A stretch of 64,000 bases of DNA, from assembly GCA_002890585.1 (NCBI GenBank), contig MIQB01000003.1:1-64000 (forward strand), written 5' to 3'. The stretch is from Tannerella sp. oral taxon 808 (GTDB lineage: Bacteria > Bacteroidota > Bacteroidia > Bacteroidales > Tannerellaceae). A model generated the notes under the pieces. It was not told the origin of the DNA. It ran no database searches and saw only the letters and a program-made list of their open reading frames with translations. Below, piece by piece: positions 34,806 through 43,202 of the stretch. Numbering within the stretch: the first letter of the stretch is position 1; each line of letters begins with the position of its first letter. A program made the translations under genes and the position numbers.

Positions 34806-34854
34806 AGAGGTGCTTCCCCCCCCACGCACGGGCGGGAGGCGCCTCTCTTTTTTT
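34806..34854 (+). terminator. Terminator after flavodoxin-DUF2023
   Basis: AGAGGTGCTTCCC pairs with GGGAGGCGCCTCT (one or two mismatches), followed by a seven-T run. Confidence 0.8.
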
Positions 34855-34939
34855 GTATCGATTGCTGCCGATTGGCAGAAGACCTTAGATTGTATTTCCT
34901 TTGACCCCCAGTTGAGAAAACCTTTTAATGGAGTGAATT

Positions 34940-36220
34940 ATGAAAATAGAAAAGATTACCGCCCGCGAAGTGTTGGATTCGCGCGGCAACCCCACTGTTG
35001 AAGTGGATGTGAGATTAGAATCCGGATTCATGGGACGCGCCAGTGTGCCGTCAGGAGCCTCAACCGGTGAACACGAAGCCCTCGAATTGCGCGATGGCGA
35101 CAAGAAACGCTATGGTGGCAAGGGTGTGCTCAAGGCCGTGGACAACGTCAACAAGGTGATTGCGCCTGCGCTGATTGGCATGTCGGCCTTGGAGCAGCGC
35201 GCCATCGACCACAAGATGTTGGCACTCGACGGCACGCCGACGAAGTCTAAGCTCGGAGCGAACGCCATCCTCGGCGTGTCGCTGGCAGTGGCCAAGGCTG
35301 CTGCAAACTACTTGGAGCTGCCGCTCTATCGCTACATCGGCGGCACGAACACTTACGTGATGCCTGTGCCGATGATGAACATCATCAACGGTGGTGCGCA
35401 TAGCGATGCGCCGATCGCCTTCCAGGAGTTCATGATCCGTCCCGTAGGGGCTCCTTCCTTCCGCGAAGGGTTGCGGATGGGCGCTGAGGTGTTTCATGCG
35501 TTGAAGAAGGTGTTGCACGATCGCGGACTGAGCACGGCCGTCGGCGATGAGGGTGGTTTCGCCCCCGCACTGAACGGCACGGAGGATGCGATCGAGTCGA
35601 TCTTGGCCGCCATCAAGGCTGCGGGATACGAACCGGGCAAGGATGTCCGCATCGGTATGGACTGCGCCTCGTCAGAGTTCTACAAGGATGGCATCTATGA
35701 CTACACCAAGTACGAGGGCGCCAAGGGTAAGAAGCGTACGGCCGATGAGCAGATCGCTTACCTCGAGGAGTTGATCAATAAGTACCCCATCGATTCCATT
35801 GAGGACGGCATGAGCGAGAACGATTGGGAGGGCTGGAAGAAGCTCACTGACCGCATCGGTGGCCGCTGCCAGTTGGTGGGCGACGACCTGTTTGTGACGA
35901 ACGTGGAGTTCCTCTCCAAGGGCATCAAGGAGGGTTGCGCGAACTCGATTCTGATTAAGGTGAACCAGATCGGGTCGCTGAGTGAGACGCTCGACGCGAT
36001 CGAGATGGCGCACCGCCACGGCTATACGACCGTCACGAGTCACCGCTCGGGCGAGACGGAGGATGCGACGATCGCGGACATCGCTGTGGCTACGAACAGT
36101 GGACAGATCAAGACGGGATCGCTCAGCCGTAGCGACCGCATGGCGAAGTATAACCAGCTGCTCCGCATTGAGGAGGAACTGGGCGCGCTGGCGGTGTACG
36201 GTTATAAGCGTGTGAAATGA
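34940..36220 (+). CDS. eno: Enolase
   Basis: A 426-residue glycolytic enzyme interconverting 2-phosphoglycerate and phosphoenolpyruvate. All family blocks are present: EVLDSRGNPTVEVDV, SGASTGEHEALELRD, INGGAHSDAPIAFQEFMI, GDEGGFAP (catalytic Glu), ILIKVNQIGSLSET (catalytic Lys) and SHRSGETEDATIADIAV. Length is normal. It is monocistronic with a terminator on each side. Confidence 0.97.
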   Translation: MKIEKITAREVLDSRGNPTVEVDVRLESGFMGRASVPSGASTGEHEALELRDGDKKRYGGKGVLKAVDNVNKVIAPALIGMSALEQRAIDHKMLALDGTPTKSKLGANAILGVSLAVAKAAANYLELPLYRYIGGTNTYVMPVPMMNIINGGAHSDAPIAFQEFMIRPVGAPSFREGLRMGAEVFHALKKVLHDRGLSTAVGDEGGFAPALNGTEDAIESILAAIKAAGYEPGKDVRIGMDCASSEFYKDGIYDYTKYEGAKGKKRTADEQIAYLEELINKYPIDSIEDGMSENDWEGWKKLTDRIGGRCQLVGDDLFVTNVEFLSKGIKEGCANSILIKVNQIGSLSETLDAIEMAHRHGYTTVTSHRSGETEDATIADIAVATNSGQIKTGSLSRSDRMAKYNQLLRIEEELGALAVYGYKRVK

Positions 36221-36266
36221 AATACTTCTGAATCAGGCATAATTCAGAGCTTTTATAATGAGTATG

Positions 36267-36306
36267 GAGAGGCGCCCTCGGGATGAGGGTGCCTCTCTGT
36301 TTTTTG
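36267..36306 (+). terminator. Terminator after eno
   Basis: GAGAGGCGCCCTC-gggat-GAGGGTGCCTCTC followed by TGTTTTTT. Confidence 0.85.
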
Positions 36307-36315
36307 GGGGCGGTG

Positions 36316-37077
36316 TCAGCGGGCGCGTCGGCGGAGCTCGGCGCAGAGGATGGCGGTGGAGATGGCTACGTTGAGCGACTCGGCGCCGCGGCGGTCGGTG
36401 GGGTAGCGGGGGATGCCGATTCGACGGGTGATGAGGGCGGCGACGTCGGGGCGGATGCCGCGCCCCTCGCTGCCCATGACGAGGAGGCCGGCTGCGGCGG
36501 GGGGTGTGTCGTAGAGCGCGAGGCCATCGGCGAAGGTGCCATAGACTTGGGCGTCGGGGTGGCGGCGGATGAAGTGGGGGAGGTCGGTGTAGTGGACGCG
36601 GACGCGGGCGGTGGAGCCCATAGCGGATTGGATGGCTTTGGGGCCGAAGGCGTCGGCGGTGTCGGGGCTGCAAACGAGCTGGGTGAAGCCGAACCAGTCG
36701 GCGGTGCGGATGATGGTGCCAAGGTTGCCGGGGTCTTGCACGCCGTCGAGGGCGATGACCCACTGGTGCGTCGGGTCGGCAAGGCGGAGGTCGGCGTCGT
36801 CGGGTCGGCGGAAGAGGGCTACGACTTCGGGGGGCGACTTGAGGAGGCTGGCGCGGCTGAGTGTGTCGCGGTCGGTCGGGATGCGTTCGCAGTCGGTGGG
36901 CAGCTGGCTGGCGTGGGCCTCGAACCACTCGGGGAGTGCGGCGATCCATTGGCAGGCGAAGGTGCTGAGGAGGTCGGTCACCGTCTTGCTTCCCTCGGCT
37001 ACGAAGGCGCGTTGCTCGTCGCGGTGCTTCTTCAATTCTAATGCGTGTATCTGTTTGATTTTTGCTTTGCTCAACAT
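36316..37077 (-). CDS. TrmH/SpoU-family RNA 2'-O-methyltransferase
   Basis: A 253-residue SPOUT methyltransferase. The N-terminal RNA-binding part carries FVAEGSKTVTDLL. The SPOUT core has VIALDGVQDPGNLGTIIRTADWFG, the SAM-knot LLVMGSEGRGIRPDV and RRGAESLNVAISTAILCAEL. The target (rRNA or tRNA) cannot be told from the sequence. Convergent with eno. Confidence 0.88.
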   Translation of the reverse strand: MLSKAKIKQIHALELKKHRDEQRAFVAEGSKTVTDLLSTFACQWIAALPEWFEAHASQLPTDCERIPTDRDTLSRASLLKSPPEVVALFRRPDDADLRLADPTHQWVIALDGVQDPGNLGTIIRTADWFGFTQLVCSPDTADAFGPKAIQSAMGSTARVRVHYTDLPHFIRRHPDAQVYGTFADGLALYDTPPAAAGLLVMGSEGRGIRPDVAALITRRIGIPRYPTDRRGAESLNVAISTAILCAELRRRAR

Positions 37078-37080
37078 GAT

Positions 37081-37196
37081 GGGGGAAACGAAAAACGAAA
37101 AGTGAAAAATGAAAAGTGAAAAATGCCGGGTACACGTTGGGGGAAACGAAAAACGAAAAGTGAAAAACGAAAAGTGAAAAATGCCGGGTACACGTT
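37081..37196. repeat. 58-bp tandem duplication
   Basis: Two copies (37081-37138 and 37139-37196) of an A-rich block built from 'gaaaaacgaaaagtg' and ending 'atgccgggtacacgtt'. They differ at about one base. It lies just upstream of the methyltransferase start. Confidence 0.85.
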
Positions 37197-37240
37197 TGGG
37201 GGCGTGTATCCGGCATTGTTATTCATTCGATTCGTACCCG

Positions 37241-37305
37241 GGGCGCCCTGTAGGGGCGCCGGATGATAGCCCAGGGCGAAACCCTGGGCGGGGCGAAACC
37301 CTGGG
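37241..37305 (+). repeat. Dispersed two-hairpin element
   Basis: GGGCGCCCTGTAGGGGCGCC, linker 'ggatgatagccc', then CCAGGGCGAAACCCTGG, with the last hairpin half duplicated. Confidence 0.85.
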
Positions 37306-37316
37306 CGGGGGAGGGA

Positions 37317-38252
37317 TCATTGCCCGTCGGGTTTTTTGGGTGGTTCGGAGGGGATTTGGATGTCGTCGCCACTGCCGCTGCCGCCACCGGGTTTAGGGGT
37401 GGGTTGCTCGGCGTCGTCGGGTTTTTTTGGTGGCTCGGAGGGCTCGTGGATGTCGTCGCCTCCGCCCTCGGGCTTCTTCGGATCCTTGGGCTGCTTGGGG
37501 TCTTTGGGCTTCTTTGCAGCCTTCTTTTGGGCGAGGCTCTTTTGGAAGGCGTTGGTCGTTTCTTCCATGCGTTGGTTCATCTTATTGACGATGGACACGA
37601 TGAGGGGACGCTCAACGGGCGCAATGCCGTAGTAATAGGCGGCTTTGAGGATGAAGACGATCTGCTCGTATATGGCGTCCGTCTTGGCGCGAGCAACCTT
37701 GGCTTGGGGGAGTTTGTTGTCGGCTCGAGTGGCGGAGCGGGCGTCGTAGATCTGACGGAATTCGGCGTTGGCCGTCTCTAACTTTTGAAGGGCAGAGGTT
37801 AGCTTCAATGTGGTGACATACGGCGCATTATCCGTCTTCTGGAAGTCACGCAGCAAACCGTTAATGAAGGCCGATTCCTGATCGAGACCGAGCTTTTGAA
37901 TGCCGTAATACGGTTTTGCAACCACATTTAATTCGTCTGCGGCTGTAGCCATGGCTTGCTCCGGCGACAATCTGTTCGTGCGAATCGTATTGAAGATGAA
38001 TGAGAGCAAATCGTCGCGCTCTTCATCTTTCTTCATCATTCGCTGCGTGTTCAGGCTGGCTTGTGTTTCGCGATTGATCTCTTCTTCGACGTCAAGATCC
38101 GCCTTGTAAGCGGTGATTTTCTCAGCCGGAATGCCAATTTTCGTAGCATCGGCTGCGTGAAGGAGGTTGTACACATGATTATGGTATTCAAAGTGTCGAC
38201 CGTTGTCAAGCCTACTCAGCCTGATCTGATTGATTACGATAAATTCTTCCAT
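37317..38252 (-). CDS. DUF6261-like protein with Pro/Lys/Gly tail, paralogue 1
   Basis: A 311-residue protein without a signal peptide. Residues 1-235 are helical: an N-terminal INQIRLSRLDNGRHFEYHNH followed by coiled-coil-like segments, resembling DUF6261 of Bacteroidota. From about residue 243 it is a disordered tail with KKPKDPKQPKDPKKPEGGG and two copies of a GGDDIxxPSEPPKKP block. The paralogue at 51451-52380 shares the layout, including GGGDDIH in the tail. Both genes are preceded by 41-bp arrays. Function unknown. Confidence 0.75.
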   Translation of the reverse strand: MEEFIVINQIRLSRLDNGRHFEYHNHVYNLLHAADATKIGIPAEKITAYKADLDVEEEINRETQASLNTQRMMKKDEERDDLLSFIFNTIRTNRLSPEQAMATAADELNVVAKPYYGIQKLGLDQESAFINGLLRDFQKTDNAPYVTTLKLTSALQKLETANAEFRQIYDARSATRADNKLPQAKVARAKTDAIYEQIVFILKAAYYYGIAPVERPLIVSIVNKMNQRMEETTNAFQKSLAQKKAAKKPKDPKQPKDPKKPEGGGDDIHEPSEPPKKPDDAEQPTPKPGGGSGSGDDIQIPSEPPKKPDGQ

Positions 38253-38299
38253 TACTCGTTTTGTTTTTAGGTAAGCATTTCTATGTCTGATCGTTTCAA

Positions 38300-38534
38300 G
38301 ATTGGGTTCCGACTCCTGTCTTGACCCGAGATGAGGCTCAGATTGGATTCCGACTCGTGTCTTGACCCGAGATGAGGCTCAGAAAGCATTCAAACTCGTG
38401 TTTTGACCCGAGATGAGGCTCAGAAAGCGTTCAAACTCGTGTTTTGACCCGAGATGGGGCTCAGAAAGCATTCAAACTCGTGTTTTGACCCGAGATGGGG
38501 CTCAGAAAGTATTCAAACTCGTGTTTTGATCTTA
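38300..38534. repeat. 41-bp array upstream of DUF6261-like paralogue 1
   Basis: Units at 38300, 38341, 38382, 38423, 38464 and a partial at 38505, type 'cgtgttttgacccgagatga' then 'ggctcagaaagcattcaaa'. Nearly invariant between units. It starts 47 bases upstream of the gene's start codon. Confidence 0.93.
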
Positions 38535-38584
38535 GCCGGGGCGAAAGTAGAAAGATTCGAGAGCCTACAAAGGCCGCCTATTAT

Positions 38585-38621
38585 AATTAGGAGTCAGGCG
38601 GGGAACGCCTGACTCCTAATT
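38585..38621 (-). terminator. Perfect 16-bp stem-loop, probable terminator
   Basis: AATTAGGAGTCAGGCG pairs exactly with CGCCTGACTCCTAATT. It lies just past the stop that ends the in-frame continuation of the zinc-ribbon gene (38626), so it ends that transcript. Confidence 0.7.
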
Positions 38622-38625
38622 GGTG

Positions 38626-38772
38626 TCACTTGCTCTCGTCGAGCAATTCCTTGATCGTCTCCTTATCGAAGCCCAGGTCGTGAGCGATTTTGAAGAGGTA
38701 GATCTTCTCCGTGGGGCGGACGATTTCGATGGGGGAGGGGAGAGGTATTCCCGTTATGGCGTCTTCCGTACC
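38626..38772 (-). other. 48-codon in-frame continuation after the stop of the zinc-ribbon gene
   Basis: Directly after the TGA at 38773-38775 the same frame stays open for 48 codons with protein-like sequence (ITGIPLPSPIEIVRPTEKIY, then LGFDKETIKELLDESK) to a TGA at 38626, just before a terminator. No ATG starts it. It is either a C-terminal domain cut off by a nonsense change, a readthrough product, or a small gene with an unusual start. Confidence 0.5.
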
Positions 38773-39789
38773 TCATTCTGTCATCACCAAGGTTAGATCA
38801 TTCTTGTTCGGGCGGATAAACCAGCCTTTGAAACCATCACTGGTGCGGTAGGCGCGCATGGAGCAGTTTGCCCGTCCGTCGTCGTAATATTCAGTCAGGG
38901 TCAGCTCGTCCGTCTGGGTGTTATACCATCCATGCAGGATGATGAGGCGTGAGCCTTGCGAGGTGTAGTTGTAGGTGCCCCGCACCTCCTGCTGCCCGTA
39001 GTCATTGGCAGGCTCGAAATAGAGGTCGAACTCGCAGCGGATGTTGCCTTGGATGTGGCCGTGATAGGTCTGATGCGATGCCTCTGCGCTCGGCGCCTCC
39101 CGAATGTTCGCCTCGGTGGATTGCACTTCTTCCTGCTGTTGCTGCTGCGCGGAGGGTGACGAGCTGGCGCTCGATGAAGACGGACTTTGGCTCTCCTTGT
39201 CGTCCAAGAGGACAAAGTCATCCCAATCGAGCGATGGGAAGGCCATGCCAAAGATCCCGAAGCTGACGGTCTTGCCCTCGGGGTAAATCCGATTGACGAT
39301 CCGCGCATGCGACCAGAATGTGCCGGGGACATATTCGATCTTGTTCAACTTGTCGAACTTCTCGAGTATAGCTCCCTGCACGGTCTCGGTGTTCATAGCC
39401 ATCGAGAGGAAGGGCTTAAGCACTGAGCCGCCGAAGAAGCTGAGTATATCGCCAGCTTGATCTTCTGCGCATTTGACGGCCTTCTCGCGGATCTCTTCGC
39501 GATGCTCCTCTAAGTCGGGCACTGTCCACATGGCTATCAGCCCAAGAATGACAATGAGTATCACCGGCACGATCAGGGAGATGATGAGGCAGCCGGTGAC
39601 TATCTTCTTCTGCTGCTTCTTTTCCTGCTGTTTCTCTTGCTCTTTGGCCTGCTCTTCGGGCGATTTAATGGTGGGCGGCGGATTGCTTACTAACCACTCG
39701 CCACAGTGTTTGCATTTGATCGCCCCCGGCTGTATCTCCTCGCTGCAATAGGGGCATTGCCGGGTTGATTGTGTAGCGTTGTTATTCAT
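38773..39789 (-). CDS. Zinc-ribbon membrane protein, unknown function
   Basis: A 338-residue protein. The N-terminal zinc ribbon CPYCSEEIQPGAIKCKHCGEW has ligands Cys12, 15, 26 and 29. A Lys/Gln/Glu-rich linker precedes one membrane span (about 61-88), so the ribbon is cytoplasmic and the rest extracytoplasmic. After a Ser/Gln-rich stretch, the C-terminal part (HGHIQGNIRCEFDLYFEPAN to GWFIRPNKNDLTLVM) is a beta-rich domain. Third member of a minus-strand group with the genes at 39811-40292 and 40316-40960. The frame continues 48 codons past the stop. Confidence 0.7.
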   Translation of the reverse strand: MNNNATQSTRQCPYCSEEIQPGAIKCKHCGEWLVSNPPPTIKSPEEQAKEQEKQQEKKQQKKIVTGCLIISLIVPVILIVILGLIAMWTVPDLEEHREEIREKAVKCAEDQAGDILSFFGGSVLKPFLSMAMNTETVQGAILEKFDKLNKIEYVPGTFWSHARIVNRIYPEGKTVSFGIFGMAFPSLDWDDFVLLDDKESQSPSSSSASSSPSAQQQQQEEVQSTEANIREAPSAEASHQTYHGHIQGNIRCEFDLYFEPANDYGQQEVRGTYNYTSQGSRLIILHGWYNTQTDELTLTEYYDDGRANCSMRAYRTSDGFKGWFIRPNKNDLTLVMTE

Positions 39790-39810
39790 ATCTCTTATTG
39801 GTTTTATGGG

Positions 39811-40292
39811 TTACGGTAATTTCATGATGGGCCAATGAAGGGCTATCGATCCGACAAAAAACAGAATGCCCACGATGAGGGAATCTCCGATATTCCAGCC
39901 CAAGGAGGCCCAGAAGAAGGAGATGGCAATGCAATAGAGGAAGCGCACCGTGCGGAAGCCCAGCAGCAGAAAACCGCCGATGCCAGCCAGCACCACCTGC
40001 CACCAGCTCCAATCGCGGGCGAAATAGAGCAGTGTAAGGGCGATTCCGCACTCGACATGCTTTTCAGCTCATGCGCCGTGGTCATTGCTGGTGCGGCAGG
40101 GATGTCTGGAGGAGCAACCGTAGCTACCTGTTGGGGTGGCGCAGCAGGTGCGGGCTTAGGTTCGGGCATTGTGGGAGGCGTCGGTATCTGTGATTGCTCG
40201 GCCAACCATTCGCCGCAGTGCCTGCATTTGATGGCTGTGGGTTTGATCTTTTCCCCGCAATAGGGGCATCGTTTGGTTGCTTCTTCAGTCAT
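39811..40292 (-). pseudogene. Zinc-ribbon membrane protein, frameshifted
   Basis: The frame from the ATG at 40292 encodes a zinc ribbon (CPYCGEKIKPTAIKCRHCGEW; Cys9, 12, 23, 26) and a Pro/Ala linker, then turns into Cys/Ser-rich nonsense. A second frame continues with good membrane protein: IALTLLYFARDWSWWQVVLA, two more hydrophobic segments and an end at HWPIMKLP (stop 39811). One extra base in the A4 run near 40057-40060 would join them as AHELKKHVECGIAL. The total length, 482, is one short of a multiple of three. Either a real frameshift or a sequencing error at a homopolymer. Confidence 0.75.
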
Positions 40293-40315
40293 GGTGATTG
40301 CTGTGCTATTTCTGT

Positions 40316-40960
40316 TTATGGCAGGTTGATCGTCTTGGAGCCATTGTCAAACAAGATTTCCGCCTGTTGGTTGTCGTTCTTCAGTTCGATGCCTCGGCCT
40401 GAAGCGATGCAGCGGAAGTTGTTCTCGAAGGTGTTGTAGGAGATGAGGTATTCCATGTAGGCCATGCCGCCCATTGAATAGGCGTTGTTGCTCCCCACGA
40501 AGTAGAATCGATCGCCGTCGGCCACAATTTGCTTGACGCCCATGATTTCCGGCTTATCACCCTTCCGTGCGGGCGGTACATCGATGCCGGTCAGGGTGAT
40601 CACGCGCACTTTCTTGTTCTCCAAGTTGTACTGGTAGATCTCATCCATAAAGTCTGGCCGCATGTAGTAGGCGCAATGCCGGCGGTCGTCATCGTAGCGG
40701 ATGATCAGGCTTAGGTCTTTCGCGGTCAATGTCTGCCCATTGGCATCGTAGTTACTGGAATTAGCTGCAGCCACCACCTCGTCGGGGATGGCGTTCGGAT
40801 CGTTGTCGTCCGCTCCCGTGGCCGGTGCTTCCGTTTCGGCAGGAGCCACGGGTGTGGGCAGGTTCTCTTGCGGCGCGTCGCCTGTCTTTTTGTTCGAGCA
40901 GGAGAACATCATCACGCTGCACAGCATCCACAGGGATGCGATCATTGTTATTCTTTTCAT
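40316..40960 (-). CDS. Lipoprotein of unknown function
   Basis: A 214-residue lipoprotein from the ATG at 40960 (signal ending VMMFSC, Cys21). A Pro/Glu/Ala-rich linker follows, then a beta-rich domain with repeated patterns (LSLIIRYDDDRRHCAYYM, VKQIVADGDRFYFVGS) that read like partial propeller blades. First gene of the minus-strand group ending at 38626; the likely promoter is at 41228. The frame runs upstream to 41011, but the lipoprotein signal fixes the start. Confidence 0.7.
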   Translation of the reverse strand: MKRITMIASLWMLCSVMMFSCSNKKTGDAPQENLPTPVAPAETEAPATGADDNDPNAIPDEVVAAANSSNYDANGQTLTAKDLSLIIRYDDDRRHCAYYMRPDFMDEIYQYNLENKKVRVITLTGIDVPPARKGDKPEIMGVKQIVADGDRFYFVGSNNAYSMGGMAYMEYLISYNTFENNFRCIASGRGIELKNDNQQAEILFDNGSKTINLP

Positions 40961-41396
40961 ACACGTTGAGTATTGATTAGTCGATAGGAGTGGGTAGAGC
41001 ACAAAGCGCACGAAGCCTCACCTCGCAGAGGGCTAATCCTTCCGCAGGGCATTAAAAGCACGCTGAGCTTGTTCCTAAATGTTAAACGGGGGGGGGTATT
41101 TTTAACAACCGTGTACCAAAATGCCTTCTCGGGAGCTTCTTCATGCCGTCTGTGGAGAGGCTGCGTCATGTTTGGGTTTGAAATCTTCATCGGTGCAATC
41201 AAACGGTTGTTGTTTTTCTTAACGGCTGCAAATATAGACGCACCTTTTTGCGAGAGAAATAAAACGGATGTCTTTTTTTGGATATGGGTGTTTGCTCTAC
41301 GAGGGGGCACGCGGGGGACGGGGTGCACACGCATATGCCTCTCCAGCACGTATCTGGTTAATCATTAACAATCAATCATTGCCCCCCTCCCTTTCC
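40961..41396. other. Non-coding gap
   Basis: It holds a run of nine or ten G at about 41089 followed by T5, and the minus-strand -7 box at 41228. I see no gene, array or terminator of note. Confidence 0.5.
41228..41236 (-). promoter_or_regulatory. -7 box for the lipoprotein/zinc-ribbon group
   Basis: TATATTTGC on the minus strand, giving a leader of about 260 bases before 40960, unusually long. Confidence 0.45.
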
Positions 41397-43181
41397 TTAT
41401 GGTTTTCGCTCAAACCGATAGAGCGTCACGCGGCTGCGGACGTCAGAGAGGGTGCGGGCGGAGTGGGTGATGGGGCGGAAGGTGTACGTCTGGCCGAAGC
41501 GTTCGGAGAGGAGAGTGCTGTCGCGATCGGCGGAGAGGAAGCAGCCTGTGGCGGGGCGCTCCACATCGAAGTTGCGGAAGCGGTTGCCTAAGTAGAAGTT
41601 CAGGCCGTAGAGGTTGGTGAAGCCTGCGCGGAGGTCGTTCATCACGTAGATGCGGCCTTGCTCGGCAGGGTATTCGCGGCGGATACGTTCGGCAAAGGCG
41701 CGCGAGGAGGTGCGGTTGCGGAGGCTGTGCATCACGGCGCCATCGATGAAGAGGTTCAGGGCAACGGTGAGGAAAAGCGAAGCGTAGAGGATCTTGATGT
41801 TGATCCGTCGCAACATTTGGTAGCCGACGGTGAGCAGGGCGGTGGCTAAGATGACGAGCACGATAATTGTGCCGACCGAGGGGTGGGCAAGGCCTTGGGC
41901 TACGGCGCTGACCGTCTCGAGCGTGGCGCTGCGCTGCGTGAATCGGGCGGCGATCTCTACGGGGCGTAGGGCACCGGCGGCGGTGAGCACAGCGATGCCG
42001 AAGGCCACGGTGACGATTACGGCTATGAAAGCAGCAAAGACGCGGGTACAGCGTGAGCGATGTTCGGCGACGTAAAGCATGGCCTGTGCCACAAAGAGAG
42101 AGATGAAGGGGTAAGCGGGCATGAGGTACACGCTGCGTTTGCTGCTCGGTATGGTGTAGAAAAAGACGGTGCACACAGCGACCACGAGGCTGAAGAGGCG
42201 CACGCGATCCATCGCCAGAAGGGCGTCCCAAACCTGATGCACGCGGTGGCCGAAGGTGGGGCGCTCGACTTGTGCAGAGTGTGGCTTGCGGTTAAAGCCG
42301 AAGAGGGAGAAGAGGAGCAGCAGTGTCCACGGCAGGAAGCCAGCCAGGAGCGTGACGAGGTTGTACCAAACGGGTTCCTTGTGCCCCAGGTCGTACGGGA
42401 TGGCGGCCTCGCTGAGGTGGAAGAAGCGGCCGAAGTTTTCGGCTAACACGACGTTGAGGAACGCGTCGCCGCCTTGGCGCCACGCCGCGATGTACCACAA
42501 GAGGGGCAGGAAGGCTGAGGCGACGGCGGTGTAAAGCAGCGCCTTGAAGATTTGCAGGAGGGTGTATTGTCGAAGCAGCAGCAGGTAAGTGCCGAAGATG
42601 AAAAGCGGCAGGATGATGCCGACCGGCCCTTTAGTGAGCACGGCGCCGCTGAGCAGCAGGGGGATGACGATGGGGAGTCCCTTGAGTGATAGTTTCTCCT
42701 CCCACCGATACATCTGCAAGAGTGCGGCGACGATGAAGCCTGTCAGCACCATGTCGACGCGGGCGGTCATGCCGGCGCGGTGGATCTCGACGCACGTGAG
42801 CATGACGCAGACGGCGATGAAGGCTTCCTGAAAGCGCACGCGTCGGCCGAGGAAGATGAGCATCATGGCGCCGAGCACGGTGTAGGCTACGGCCGAGGGG
42901 AGGCGGGCAGTCAGCTCCGTGACGTGTCCGTTGGGCAGGGAGGCGAGGGCCATCATCCAGTGCACCATCGGGGGCTTGTAGGCAAACTCGTCGGCGTAGA
43001 CCTTCGGGAGCGTCCAGTTGCCCGACTCGAGCATGGAGACGGCCACGGAGGCTTCGCGCGGCTCGCCTTTCGTGGAGAAGTCGCCGGTGGCGATCCAGGG
43101 CAGGATGGTGAGGAGGCAGAGCACAACGATCGTCGTGACGGGCTTCTGCAGGTAGAGGTATTGTAGGGCGGAGGCGCGCAT
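41397..43181 (-). CDS. GT39/ArnT-like membrane glycosyltransferase
   Basis: A 594-residue polytopic membrane enzyme that would use a lipid-linked sugar donor on the periplasmic side. The N-terminal loop after the first span carries FSTKGEPREA, the acidic motif typical of the PMT/ArnT family, followed by YADEFAYKPPMVHW. About 11-12 hydrophobic segments are followed by a soluble C-terminal domain. It is 21 bases downstream of the LptF/G gene and probably in the tgt operon. A lipid A or glycoprotein substrate is possible; neither is shown. Confidence 0.85.
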   Translation of the reverse strand: MRASALQYLYLQKPVTTIVVLCLLTILPWIATGDFSTKGEPREASVAVSMLESGNWTLPKVYADEFAYKPPMVHWMMALASLPNGHVTELTARLPSAVAYTVLGAMMLIFLGRRVRFQEAFIAVCVMLTCVEIHRAGMTARVDMVLTGFIVAALLQMYRWEEKLSLKGLPIVIPLLLSGAVLTKGPVGIILPLFIFGTYLLLLRQYTLLQIFKALLYTAVASAFLPLLWYIAAWRQGGDAFLNVVLAENFGRFFHLSEAAIPYDLGHKEPVWYNLVTLLAGFLPWTLLLLFSLFGFNRKPHSAQVERPTFGHRVHQVWDALLAMDRVRLFSLVVAVCTVFFYTIPSSKRSVYLMPAYPFISLFVAQAMLYVAEHRSRCTRVFAAFIAVIVTVAFGIAVLTAAGALRPVEIAARFTQRSATLETVSAVAQGLAHPSVGTIIVLVILATALLTVGYQMLRRINIKILYASLFLTVALNLFIDGAVMHSLRNRTSSRAFAERIRREYPAEQGRIYVMNDLRAGFTNLYGLNFYLGNRFRNFDVERPATGCFLSADRDSTLLSERFGQTYTFRPITHSARTLSDVRSRVTLYRFERKP

Positions 43182-43202
43182 GATGTGTGGGGAAATTAGG
43201 TT

